This document shows, one piece after another, positions 54,293-64,000 of a DNA stretch of 64,000 bases. The DNA is from Micractinium sp. NFX-FRZ. Taxonomy: Eukaryota > Chlorophyta > Trebouxiophyceae > Chlorellales > Chlorellaceae. The number at the start of each line of letters is the position of its first letter. Within the stretch, counting starts at the first letter, position 1. A program made the position numbers and the translations under genes. The stretch is taken from the NCBI GenBank assembly GCA_029339195.1, contig JAPTJF010000099.1:62001-126000 (forward strand), read 5' to 3'. The notes below the pieces were generated by a model. That model made no database searches, had not been told where the DNA came from, and saw only the letters and a program-made list of their open reading frames with translations.

Positions 54293-57200
54293 ATGGCACT
54301 GGGCAGGAGCCGAGCCCCCAGGGTGGGAGCAGGCGGCCAGCGGCCTGCCTCTTGGGTTCTGGGAGCGGCCGCTAGCGCCGCTGCCGCTCTCATGATGTTG
54401 GCAAGCACCCCCTTCCTGCTGCCGCTGCTGGCGGCAGGTTCAGTGCCCCAAGCAGCCGCTGTGACCGAGATCAGCCCTACGGTAGGCCCTGGGAGGGAAC
54501 CAGATGGACTAGTTGAACGCACGTGTTGGGCTGGGGCGCTGGTGAGCGGGGCCGCAGCGTGCCCCTTGGGTGCCTACCCAACTTCCACCTGCGGCCCCGA
54601 CCGCCTCACCCCACCCTCCTTGTTCCTTGTTGCCCCATGTAACTGCACCCACGTGTGAGCCTGGGCAGGTCTACATTGGGGGTGTTCAAGACCTGCGCCC
54701 CGACGGCTCCGGCGCCTCCAAATGCTCCCGCCTGGTGGACGCTGCCGCCGCCTACCGCATGTTCAACCGCGCGCAGTTCCTGGTGGGTTGAAGTGGGGCT
54801 GGGCAAGTCTTACTGCATGTTCAACCGCGCGCAGGTCCTGCTGGGCTGAGCTGGGCTGGGTAGGATCACCAGGCAGGATCACCAGGTGGCGCTTGCAGTA
54901 TGCACCGCGCACGCACCAGGAGGTGGGCAGGGCGCGGCGGGTGCCTCGCTGGTTGAATTGGTCGGTGGGCGAGTGCATGGGCAGGTGCCCGGTGGGTGGG
55001 TGGGTGAGCAGAGCAAGCAGGGCGTGCCGGATGGTGAGTGGGTGAGCAGCAGAGGTGCGATGGGCTCACGTGCCCCCCAGGCGTTGGCAGCCACCCCCCG
55101 CCCCGCCCATGAACGGGCAATCTGGCGAGCACAAGTGGGGGCCTGCCATTCCTCAACTGCCACCTGCTCGCCCCTGCAAGGGGGAGGGTGGCACGGCAAG
55201 AGGCCGTCCTGCGGGGTCACGAGAGGGTTGGGTCCGACAGCAACAAGCACGCACCCCTCTCCACGCTCACCTTGCACCCAGATTGTTCTGACCCCCCAGG
55301 AGTAGTGGCACCCGGCCCGACAGGCAGGGCGACGCACCCGGCGCCCCAACGCAGCCTTGCTTGCGCCTCTGGCCGCTTCAGCGCCGCTCGCAGGCTGCCG
55401 CCTCGCATCAGCTTCATGACAACCAGCAGCAATGGCCCCTGCGGTGCATGCGTGGGGGGGGACACCATGCGGCAGGCACATCAGGGATCTCAGTCGGCCG
55501 GGGCCACAACGCGCCCTGCACAGCCCGGCACACAACGAGAGACACACAGCTTTCGCGTTCGGCCTGGTCAATGGGGACGAAGGGGCGGTTACCACGCACG
55601 TGGGGCAAAGGAGATGGTGGGGGGTGCCCTTGTCCTCATCGTGTTGCTGGTGTGCTCAGGATGAGGGGGCTGAGGGGGGCAGCAGCAAGGTGGGGGGGTC
55701 TGTGTCGCACCTTTACTCAGGCTGTCAACCCCACACCTGATCAACAGAAGCGGGCGGCCCAGCGGCCCGTGGAAGCGCACCTGGATGGCGGCGCCGTAGC
55801 AAGGCACGATGCGCTCGTGCACGCAGCGGCGCAGCAGCGACACCTCCTGCCACACCCGGTGAGGCTGCATGCCGGAATGCCCGCCATGCACCCACATCCC
55901 ATGCCCTGCCCTGCCCCTCCCTGCCCCACCCGACCCCGCCTGGGGTGTGCAGATATCGGTGCTCTGGTGGGACAGCGGGCCCTCAGACCCGCCTCCAGGC
56001 TGGACCGGCTGCGACAACTACAACCTGTCCAGTGAGTTCAACACCCAGCAGAGGTGCTGCCAGCATATGGCCTGCCATGTCAGCACACCGCACCAGCCGC
56101 CAGGTGGTGTGCAGTCGGCCCTCGCTCTCAGCGGGTGTGGGGGTGGACCCCAGTCGAGCAGAAGGGCAGAGATTACCGCCCAAGCGTGCAGGCAGTACCG
56201 CCCTGCCCACCCTGCCTTGGCTGTCCTTCACCACCCCGCCTGCCCTTGGCTGCTGTTTCCTTTCCTGGCCCTGGCCCCACCCGACGGCCAACTACTGCTT
56301 CAGTGCCACCCAGGTCCAGAGAAGCGTGTTTAACGCTGGGTGCCACACCCGATCTGCCTTCCCTCGCCTTGCCATATCCTCCCCCATGGCTGCTCGCAGC
56401 CTACTACTGCTTCTCCCGCTTCAACGCCACCCAAGTCCAGTGGTGGAGCTACCACAGGGACCCGCAAACTGGCACAGGTGCACGCCCAGGGAAGCGGCGA
56501 TTTCCTCCGGGGGCAAGCATGTGCTGCCGGGCAGCAGGCACACTGCTAGCAGTTGGCCCAGCCTGAAGCAGCTGCTCGGCCACCCATCCCCGCCAAGCAG
56601 CTTGTTCGCTTGTTGCCCCTGCCCAGTCCCGCTGTGGCACACTGACGCGCTCCTGAGGGCTCAGGCTGCCGCGTTGGCCCTCCTGCCCACCTTCCACTTT
56701 TCGTTTCCCGGACTGCAGCTGCCGCGGTCACCCAGGCGGACATTGAGGAGTTCCGGGGGCTGCTGACGACCTGCCTGCAGCACGCGGTGGGCGCGGGCCT
56801 GCGCCCCGCCATCAATGTGAGATGGGGGGAATTGGAGGTGAAGAAGGGCTACACTGAAGCAATCGTTTGCCTGGCGTGGCGCGAGGTTGGGTCGCCCTGC
56901 GCCACGTTGTGTCGCCCACAGTGCGCGGCAGGCGCCCCATACCCCACCCGCCCGCTTGCTGCCCCACAGCCTGCCAGCCTGGATCTCCTCCACGCCCCAC
57001 CTCGCCATCATTCCCTAATCACTCCGCATCAGAAGCAGGGCTTCTCTGACTCTATCTAAGTATTATTGTACCACCGCCTCGCCCCCCTGCGCAGCTACAC
57101 ATGGACGACGGGCGCGCCCAAAACGGGTGGCGCAACACGCTGCCCTTTGACCCCCTCCAGAAGTTCAGCGGGTACTCCTACTATGATATCCTCCTTGAGC

Positions 57201-60200
57201 CCGTGGCAGACGCACTGAATGCCGCCCTGCCGCCGGGAGAGGACGCCGGCAGCGCCTGGCTGTCGCTGCAGGTGCGGCGCCTGGCGGGGGCAGCGGCTGG
57301 GTGTGGCGACAGCTTGGCGGTGTGTGTGGTGCGGAAGTGGGTGTGTGAGGCCCCGGCTGGGCATGCAGGCAGGGAGGCAAGACAGGCAAGGAGGCAGGCT
57401 GAGCGGCAAACAGTCCCCTGCAGAGCCTTCCCTCTGCATGAAATCCTGCTCTGTATTCTGCCTCCCACGTTGACACTTAACCAGCCCTGTCCCGCTGCTG
57501 CCTGCAGGGAGAGATGGGGGCCACCGTGTTCTTCTACCCCTGGCAGTGGGTTCAGGCTGCCGACATGGTGAGTGAGTGCACATTGTCCCGCCCCTGGCAG
57601 TGGGTGCACATCTCCCCGCCCTGTGCGACCAGCATTCCATGTACCAAGCAGCTTGCTGACGGTTGCTATTCGCAGCAGGTACACCCCGTTCTGTCAGCCA
57701 AAGCCGGGGCCGCTGCTGACCCCCCCTCACGCCCGCCCAGCCTTCTCCCCGCCTGCCATGTGCCCACAGGTGCGCGACCGCGTGTCGCGCGGCCGTCCCG
57801 AGCTGCGCCGCCGCGTGCTGCTGGGTCTGGGCATCAACAACAGCAAGCTGTGTGGGTGCGCGCTGATCGACATTGTGAACTACGACGAGTACTTGGCTGC
57901 CTTTGCCCCCCTCTGGCCCAAGGTGCGCACTTGGTGGTGAGGCTTAATGTGCCGCATGTGCTGCCTGTCACTCCCTGCTGGCAGCAGGCAATCAGGCTGC
58001 CTGCCCGCCCCTGTGGTCTGGTGTGCGTGTGTGTATGTGTGAGGTGGGCAACTTGACGGAGTTGGGCCTCGGGCTGGGCATAAAGTCTGCCTCAGCCGCC
58101 TTATTACGCAGCTCAAATCATTTGGCTGCCCTTGCGGTCCTGTGGACTCCCGGGTTGCTGCTGCTGCTGTGCAGCCCACTGTACTGTACGGTTCGGCCGA
58201 GGTGAGCTGAAACCATCCATCAGTGCCTCGTCAGCTCCCAGTGCCGCCCCATCCCTCGTACCCCTCACCCCTGCCCCCACAGATCGCGGGCTGGTTTGAC
58301 ATGGACGGCATCCGAGCCGCCTTCATGGCTGCAGACTTTGTGGGCATCAGTGCATATGTGCCACAGGTGAGTGGTGGACACGCTTGCAAGGTGCTTGGGG
58401 TGCCAGCCACTCAGGTGTTGCAGCTGGCAGCTGCCGGCTGCAGTGCAGCCGTTTTCAGAGCCTTGCGGCACCTCAGGGGTGCTCCGTGCAGGGCCGCAGG
58501 GAGCCACAGTCCAGCACAGCGCAGCGCAGCGTCGTGCCGCCCAGCTCCGCAGTTGCAGCCTCGTAAAGAGTGGCAGGCCTCCCACCCAACAGGCGCGCCC
58601 CAGCCCTGCACCTGTACCTGCTGCGCCCGCTGTGCCCCACGCCCCCCTGCCCCCCTTCCCCTCCCTGCCTCTGCCTGCCTGCCGCCGCAGAGCCGCACCG
58701 ACTTCCAGACGTGCGACATGGAGGTGCTTATGAAGAAGGTGACTTGAAGAGTTGGGGCTTAAAATAAATAGGAGGGGGCACCATGACTGTGAGGGTGCCG
58801 GTTGCATGCAGAAGGCAGGTGAGGGGGGCCAGCATCAACGGCACAGGCTGACTGCCGTCTTTCCGGCTCACTTCAGAGTTGGTGGACATCGAGTTTGGTC
58901 TGTGTTGGCTCAACTGGTAGATGCACTTTCATGCCCTCCCATGCCCTCCGCCTCACCCCCACCTTGTTCCTTGTTCCACACCCCCAGATGGACATTGAGT
59001 TTGGGTACTACAACCTCACGCTGCGCGAGCTGGTGGACGAGGGTGAGGCGGGGTGGGGTGGGGGGCATGCTTTGTTGGGAAAGCTCGTGGCGTGGGCTGC
59101 GCGAGGTGGGTGTGGGTGGGGAGCAGAAGACGTGGGTGAGGGTGGGGCGGGGTGTGGGGGAGCATGCTACATTCTTCTTGAGTCGTAACAGGAATCGGCA
59201 TTGCTACAATTGAACAGAACAGGTTGCATACGCTGAGGTGTTGCATAGGATTGAGCATAGCGAGGGGTGGCGCAAGGTAGACGTGGGTGAGGAGCCGAAG
59301 AACGGGGTAATGGGTGGGGTGGGATGGCGAGTGATGTGGGGGGATGGGGGGTCGTGGGGTAGAGCGTAGCGTGGGCGGGCAAGCGGGAGGTTGGGAGGTT
59401 GCCGGGCAGGGGCATTCTTCAAGGGCGCTGCAGATGCAGGTTCAGGGACAGCCTGCTTGCTCTGCATGCGGAAGAGGGCGTTGTCGCCATGTGGCGATGC
59501 AGCAGGGGGGGAGCGGTGCATGCGCCTGAGCGCATGCCTCGCCTTGGGCGCAGCCTGCCAACATGGCCGCTGCCTGCCTCGGCTCTTCGCTGCCCTCTCT
59601 GCAGGCAAAGAGATTCACTGGATCGAGTGGGGCGTGGGCGGCGGCGCCAGCCAGAACGGCGACACCCCCGTCAAAACTGGCCTGGAGGCGGCCTACTACC
59701 CATACTGGGTGCGCCCTCCATCTACATTGCCTGGGGCTCACCGCCTGCATGCTGGCCCACGCTGTGCTGCCTGCTACGCCTGCCTGCCCGTGTCTCCAAC
59801 GGACCCTTGCATAGCTGCCTGCCTGCACACGTCCCGATCTGCCTCACCAGCACCAGGGCACAACCACTGCTTGCCCCACCCGGCCGCCACCGCCTGTCCA
59901 TGCAAGTGGCAGCCCCTCGTGTGCCCGCTCGTCTCCTGGCATGCCCCAGAGGCCTGCTCTGCCTGCGCCCCACCTGGTTGCCTCCACGTTCTTCCCACCG
60001 CACGCTGGCCCGTGCAGGGCATCTGGGGGCCGTACAACGCGTCCCGCGACCCCTGGCAGACCCCGGATGTGAGGCAGTACATGCTGCACTACGTCAACCA
60101 AACCAGCGCCTACCTGCTGCAGGCAAGTGGGGCGGTGCAATGGGAAATACAGTGGGGGGACATAAGAGACGAGCGTTTGGCGCGGGCACAGATAGCCGCC

Positions 60201-60966
60201 CACCTTGTGCTGAGAAGCTGACAGGCAAAGAGCAGAGGGCAGTGTGGTTGGTGTTGTCCACGCGCTTGAAGGGAGGTTGCACATGGCAGCGCTCTGCAGC
60301 GCGGACTGCCTGGTGCCATCAGCATCAGCTATGGTGCTCTGACAGCCAGACAACTGCCTCCCTGCCACTCTGATCCTCACTCTCAGGGAGGGTGCGAGTA
60401 CCAGGTTGATGGATGCTACCTGTGGACCGTGGGAGGCTCCTGGGATATCATTGGCCTGTGAGTGCCCCGCCTCCCTGATCTGATCTTGCCAGGTTCTGCC
60501 AAATGGCAGCCTGGCAGTCCCAGCTGTGCCCGCCTGCATGGCATGCCACTCACACAGAGCGGCAGCCTGGCAGGCGCCCCGTGCCCCCTGCGTCTGCTCT
60601 CTGACGTGCTGCTCTGTAGGACTGCCACGCGGACCCGCTGCGCAAGTGTGGCTGCTCTAAGCCTGCCCTGCTTGCCCCTCGTGTCTCCCCTTTTACCGCC
60701 CATCACACAAGCTCGACTCATTTCTGTGTTGAAGATTCTGCAAAGACCAACCCCATGCACCCTTCAACCCTGCCTAAGTGCGCTGCTCTGCCCCTCCACA
60801 CCCCCACGCCCGCAGCTACAACCCCGTCACCGGCAGCCCCGGCTCCTTCCGTGTCGAGGAAGCCGTGGAGATCATCCGCCGGCACAACCAAGAGGTGCAT
60901 GCACTGGAGGAGGAGGAAGAGCAGTACGGGCAGGCGGCTGTCATGGCAGCTGGCAGCCCTCCCTAG
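54293..60966 (+). CDS. membrane-anchored glycoprotein, probable TIM-barrel glycosidase-like
   Basis: Exons: 54293-54481, 54669-54782, 55953-56031, 56400-56477, 56719-56816, 57095-57271, 57508-57567, 57770-57922, 58283-58366, 58691-58738, 58988-59042, 59605-59708, 60018-60122, 60387-60457, 60816-60966; 521 residues, phases consistent. A hydrophobic segment at about residues 22-50 looks like a signal anchor. The lumenal part has six N-x-S/T sites (NLS, NAT, NNS, NLT, NAS, NQT). Strand-like segments GATVFFYPWQW, ADFVGISAYVPQ, GKEIHWIEWGVGG and GSWDIIGLYNP occur in the order expected for a GH-A-type barrel, with Glu in WIEWG as a candidate nucleophile. This is inference from pattern; no named family was matched. 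Intron 13 is GC-AG (CAG|GCAAGT at 60123). Intron 2 is 1170 bases, and several introns carry ghost exons. Confidence 0.75.
54783..55952 (+). other. 1.2-kb intron 2 of the glycosidase-like gene
   Basis: Begins with a ghost copy of the exon 2 end (54811-54848). No further phase-compatible exon was found, although a short missed exon cannot be excluded because the family is not known. Confidence 0.6.
54811..54848 (+). repeat. ghost copy of exon 2 end plus donor
   Basis: Repeats 54753-54790 (GCATGTTCAACCGCGCGCAG is identical), 58 bases downstream, including the CTGGTGGG-like donor region as CTGCTGGG. Confidence 0.92.
56289..56320 (+). repeat. ghost copy of exon 4 start
   Basis: ACTACTGCTTC and GCCACCCAGGTCCAG match exon 4 (56402-56440) apart from a nine-base deletion, in intron 3. 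Confidence 0.82.
57588..57612 (+). repeat. ghost copy of exon 7 end
   Basis: CCCCTGGCAGTGGGT repeats the PWQWV codons of exon 7 (57538-57552), 55 bases downstream in intron 7. Confidence 0.8.
58875..58901 (+). repeat. ghost copy of exon 11 start
   Basis: GGTGGACATCGAGTTTGG resembles the CAGATGGACATTGAGTTTGG of exon 11 (58985-59006), about 110 bases upstream in intron 10. Confidence 0.75.
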
Positions 60967-61370
60967 GCCAACGTTGCTCCAGTGGGGAAGCAGAAGCTCC
61001 CATGACAGCTTGCCCCCACGCTTAAATTTGACTGGGACAGCCTGTGGGGCAAGCCGCCAGGGCAGCAGAAAGGATGGCGCTGCCCGGGGTGGCGGCCACC
61101 AACTAGCGATTGCCGCCAGCGCTCCAGAACCCGGCTGGGCATCTTGTGGCAAGTGTGGCCAAATCAAAGTTTCACCAAGGATTGAGAGGCAAGGGCGTGG
61201 CCATCTGATACAGCCCACTTTTCTTAGCACAGCCTATTCATTGTACCTTGATGCACTCTCATCCACCCTCCTTGCCTGCGCACAGCGCCCTGTTTTTTTT
61301 AACTGAAGAGGCTTATTGTAACGACATTGTAAAAAATGTAACACCACATAGAGGCGTGCCCCGCGCTGCG
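60967..61370. other. convergent 3' region
   Basis: Between the stops of the glycosidase-like gene (+) and GPN2 (-). It contains the triple poly(A) signal at 61317-61341; no gene. Confidence 0.65.
61317..61341 (+). promoter_or_regulatory. three clustered TGTAA poly(A) signals
   Basis: TGTAA at 61317, 61328 and 61337, about 350 bases after the plus-strand stop. They lie only 30 bases from the GPN2 stop on the other strand, so the plus-strand transcript probably reaches or overlaps the GPN2 end. Confidence 0.75.
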
Positions 61371-64000
61371 CTAGCTTCCACCCCGCCGTTGTGCCTGCTG
61401 CTGCTGCCGCGGTGCCGCTGCCGCAGCCTCTGCCGCCGCTGCTGCCGCTGCTGGCGCCGCCTCCGCTGCTGCCGCTAGCATGCCGCCAGGCTTGCCCGCC
61501 GCCGCTGCTGCTGTGTCGCCAGGCTCCGCTGCTGCTGGCTGTTGACGCTCCCGCACCTGCGGTACAGAAAGAAACAGCATCAGGGAAATTATAACGTCCT
61601 CTGAGGCTCATGCCAGCCTACTCATGACGCTGCTTCGTTGGACGATGAACAAGCCAGCTACCTGCGGTTGCGCTGGTGAGCTTGCAGATTCCAACCCCTG
61701 CACCCCTGCAACATGGATTCCTGCCCTCGCATGGACGACTCGTGCATACCCGCGGTACAGATTCCCACCCTCGCATATACCTCCGGTGCACACCAGCACG
61801 TTCTCACATGCAGTCCGGTTCACTCCCGCATGTACAGCTCCTCGATCGCCTCCCACAGGCCCCTGCTGTCCCGCAATTCAGGTTCCTTCGCCCCCAGCAG
61901 CGCCCTCCCACCTGCGGTACAAGCTCCCTCACTCCCAGGTACCGCTCACCCACCTGCGGTACAGGTTCCCGCCCCCGCATGTACCGCTCCTCCATCGCCT
62001 CCCACAAGTCGCTGCTGTCCTGCACCACGCCAGCACTGTACTGCAGCTCTGGCGCGGGCTGGCCTGCAGGGGGGCGGGGCGTTGTGAGGACGCGGTTGCG
62101 CTGTCGGAGGCCAGGCAGGCAGGCAGGCCAGGCGGCAGTGTTGCCAGCCAGCAGCGCCGGGCTGCAGGACGAGCGGTGTTGCGCTGCGGGCAGGCACCAT
62201 CGTGCAGGCGCAGCCGAGCTGCACAAGCTGGTGCCAACCGCGTGCAGGATCACTCGTTGCCACCGCCGCTGTGACCCCCGCGACCTGTGTCTCCAAACCG
62301 CATGCCTCGCCCCGCCCCGCCCCGCTGTGCGGCTGCACACCCGGCTGTGCCAACCTGGCAACTACACCTGCCCGCACGCCATTCCTCCCTGCTCACACGC
62401 CCTGCCCTGCCCTGCCCCGCCCCGCCCCAGCCGCCCTGCCCTACCCGGCTGCGCCAGCCCCACAAACACACATGCCCACACACCATCCTTCCTACTCATA
62501 ATCCCTGCCCCGCCCCGCCCCAGCCGCCCTGCCCTACCTGGCTGCGCCAGCCCCGCAAACACGTAGCCGTTTGACTTGTCTATGAGCGCCAGCAGGGAGC
62601 GGACGCTGTCCCGGTCCTCGATGGCCAAAGGGTGGAAGGAGAGCAGGCCAAAGTCCTCGATCACCTGGCGGGGTGTGGGGAGCAAATCAAATAAGAAAGT
62701 GGACTTCCGCTTGTGGCAGGAGGGCCGCAGGGTGGAGCAAAAGCACGCGTCGCCAGCAAGGCAAACAGCACCCCAGTGGAGCTGCGCCTGCAGGGTGGTC
62801 AACCGCACACAGCTCGCTCACCTTGCACCCTCTGCAACCTAGACAGGAGGCTTGAACACACTCTACTCGCCCTGAACACCAACAAGGCAAGGCACCCCCA
62901 CCACAGCGCACCTCGCACAGCTCTTCCGTCATGCGCTGGAACCTGGGCGGGAAGCTGCCCTCCATGGCCTCCGCAAGGTGGCCCAGCCCCTGGGCCTGCG
63001 GGAGCAAGACACGGAGGCAGGCTGGGGGTCAAGCGCAGCAGGCTGCAGGGCAGGCAGTGGCCCTGCCAAGGGAGTTCCAGCAGCCCACGACAGAGCTGCC
63101 CGCCCCGGCGTGCCTGCAGGTAGGGGTCCTGCCCACGGCCTGGCCCCTGAACCTGCCAAGCAGCTGCCCTCCTACTCCCGTACCAGTCATACCTGCAGGT
63201 AGAAATCCAGCCCAAAGGCCAGCTCGCCATACTGCTCAATGAGGTCCATCTTGGAGAGCACGTTGACCTGCCGGCATTGAGTAACTCGGAGTGACTGGCC
63301 AATAATACGCAGGCAGGACAGTGGGGGCAGGCAGGCGGGCGGCATCATGGGGCGAGCAGGTGTGCAGGCCAGCTGCGCCACTTGCCTGGGGCAGCTCCAG
63401 GTGCAGCATGGTGCTCAGGCTGAGCAGCAGGGCGCTGAGGTATTTGGCTGGGTCGCTGCAGGGGGGCAGGCAGACAGATGAATGGGTGGTCGAATGGATG
63501 TATATGTATATATAGAATGGATGGATGGATGGATGAATGGATGGATGAATGGATATACATAGACACAGACACAGATGCGGCCCAGAGAGCTGAGGCAAAC
63601 GCAGGCAGGTAGGGCAGGCATGCAGGCATGCAGTCGAGCAGCATGCGCTGCCAGGGTAAACAACACCCCCATTAGGGAGGGGCCCCGCCCCACCTGCATA
63701 CGTGCGCGTCCACCAGCTGCACCACGGTCAGGCGGGAGCTCCCGCACACAAACACACACTTGCTAGCCATTTACGAAACAGGCACCCGCCTCGTTGGCCT
63801 GCACCCTCCCTGGGTGCAGGCTCACCTACACAGGTGCGCGTCCACCAGCTGCACCACGGTGAGGCGGAAGCCCCAGCGGCGTGTGAGCACATCCACGATG
63901 CGGCGCAGGCTGCCGTGCAGCGTGAAGAGCTCCACCTGGCCGGGCAGGTCGAAGAGCAGGTAGGCGCCCTCTGCAGGGGAAGATGTGGACAAGAACAAAA
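61371..64000 (-). CDS. GPN2: GPN-loop GTPase 2, 3' part (5' end outside window)
   Basis: Exons in transcript order within the window: 63826-63970, 63386-63455, 63193-63267, 62912-62995, 62538-62664, 61954-62063, 61371-61556; phases consistent. GPN2 is a cytosolic GTPase that helps assemble RNA polymerases. Visible family marks: YLLFDLPGQVELFTLHGSLR (the G3 region), LVDAHLCSDPAKYLSALL, HLELPQVNVLSKMDLIE (G4 as SKMD), IEDFGLLSFHPL and DKSNGYVF. The G1 motif and the GPN loop are beyond 64000. The C-terminus is extended by an Ala/Gln-rich tail of about 60 residues. The intron between the second and third listed exons is GC-AG (CAG|GCAAGT). Introns carry ghost copies of the first and sixth listed exons. 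Confidence 0.92.
61825..61874 (-). repeat. ghost copy of a GPN2 exon
   Basis: Repeats 61974-62024 (codons around SSDLWEAMEERYMRG) with about six differences in 50 bases by eye. It lies in the last intron, where short CACCTGCGGTACA-like words also repeat several times (61748-61965). Confidence 0.93.
63481..63555. repeat. ATGG tetranucleotide and TATA-rich repeat
   Basis: Imperfect ATGG/ATGA units with a central TATATGTATATATA tract in a GPN2 intron; unusually AT-rich for this window. Confidence 0.9.
63691..63743 (-). repeat. ghost copy of a GPN2 exon end plus donor
   Basis: Repeats 63823-63874 (codons of RLTVVQLVDAH plus donor) with about eight differences over 52 bases by eye, about 132 bases into the following intron. 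Confidence 0.93.

Overview
The window is nuclear DNA of a green alga, most likely a chlorophyte of the Trebouxiophyceae (Chlorella/Micractinium-like). Reasons visible in the sequence: GC content by eye of about 60-65 percent; intron-dense genes (about 110 introns in 15 gene models) with short pyrimidine-rich acceptors; TGTAA, the usual green-algal poly(A) signal, 30 to 560 bases after several stop codons; a thylakoid-lumen pentapeptide protein with a bipartite transit peptide; and eukaryotic genes such as IMP4, epsin, GPN2 and MYND-finger proteins. No bacterial, viral, CRISPR or transposase gene was found. All gene models were spliced by hand from reading phase, splice signals and family homology known from memory.

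Layout, left to right. IMP4 (+, 354-2991); a 26-exon GH31 acid alpha-glucosidase with a trefoil domain (+, 3873-15739); a cyclin-like protein (+, 16634-18997) converging on mitochondrial methylmalonate-semialdehyde dehydrogenase ALDH6 (-, 19642-25111); an epsin/ENTH clathrin adaptor (+, 25683-29548) head-to-head with ALDH6; a secreted proline-rich protein with tandem cystine-knot-like modules (+, 30057-32280); a WDR76/CMR1-type WD40 protein with a PIP-box-like peptide (-, 32799-36864) head-to-head with a GRAM-domain protein (+, 37081-39146); a small coiled-coil protein (+, 39827-40233); the lumenal pentapeptide protein (-, 40850-42755); two MYND-finger paralogues (-, 43386-46839 and 50079-53542) flanking a small secreted protein (-, 48110-49279); a membrane-anchored, probably TIM-barrel glycosidase-like protein (+, 54293-60966); and the 3' part of GPN2 (-, 61371 to beyond the right edge). 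The genes are housekeeping genes with unrelated jobs; I see no operon-like logic. Neighbour relations are shared bidirectional promoters and converging 3' ends.

The most unusual signal is in the introns. In at least six of the fifteen genes, introns carry degenerate partial copies of the adjacent exon ('ghost exons'), often including its splice site, sometimes as arrays of two to four units. A matching young 45-bp tandem duplication sits inside a coding exon (52568-52652). This suggests frequent short tandem duplication across exon-intron borders as a route of intron growth in this lineage. A second signal is at least six GC-AG introns among about 110, each supported by conserved protein sequence across the junction.
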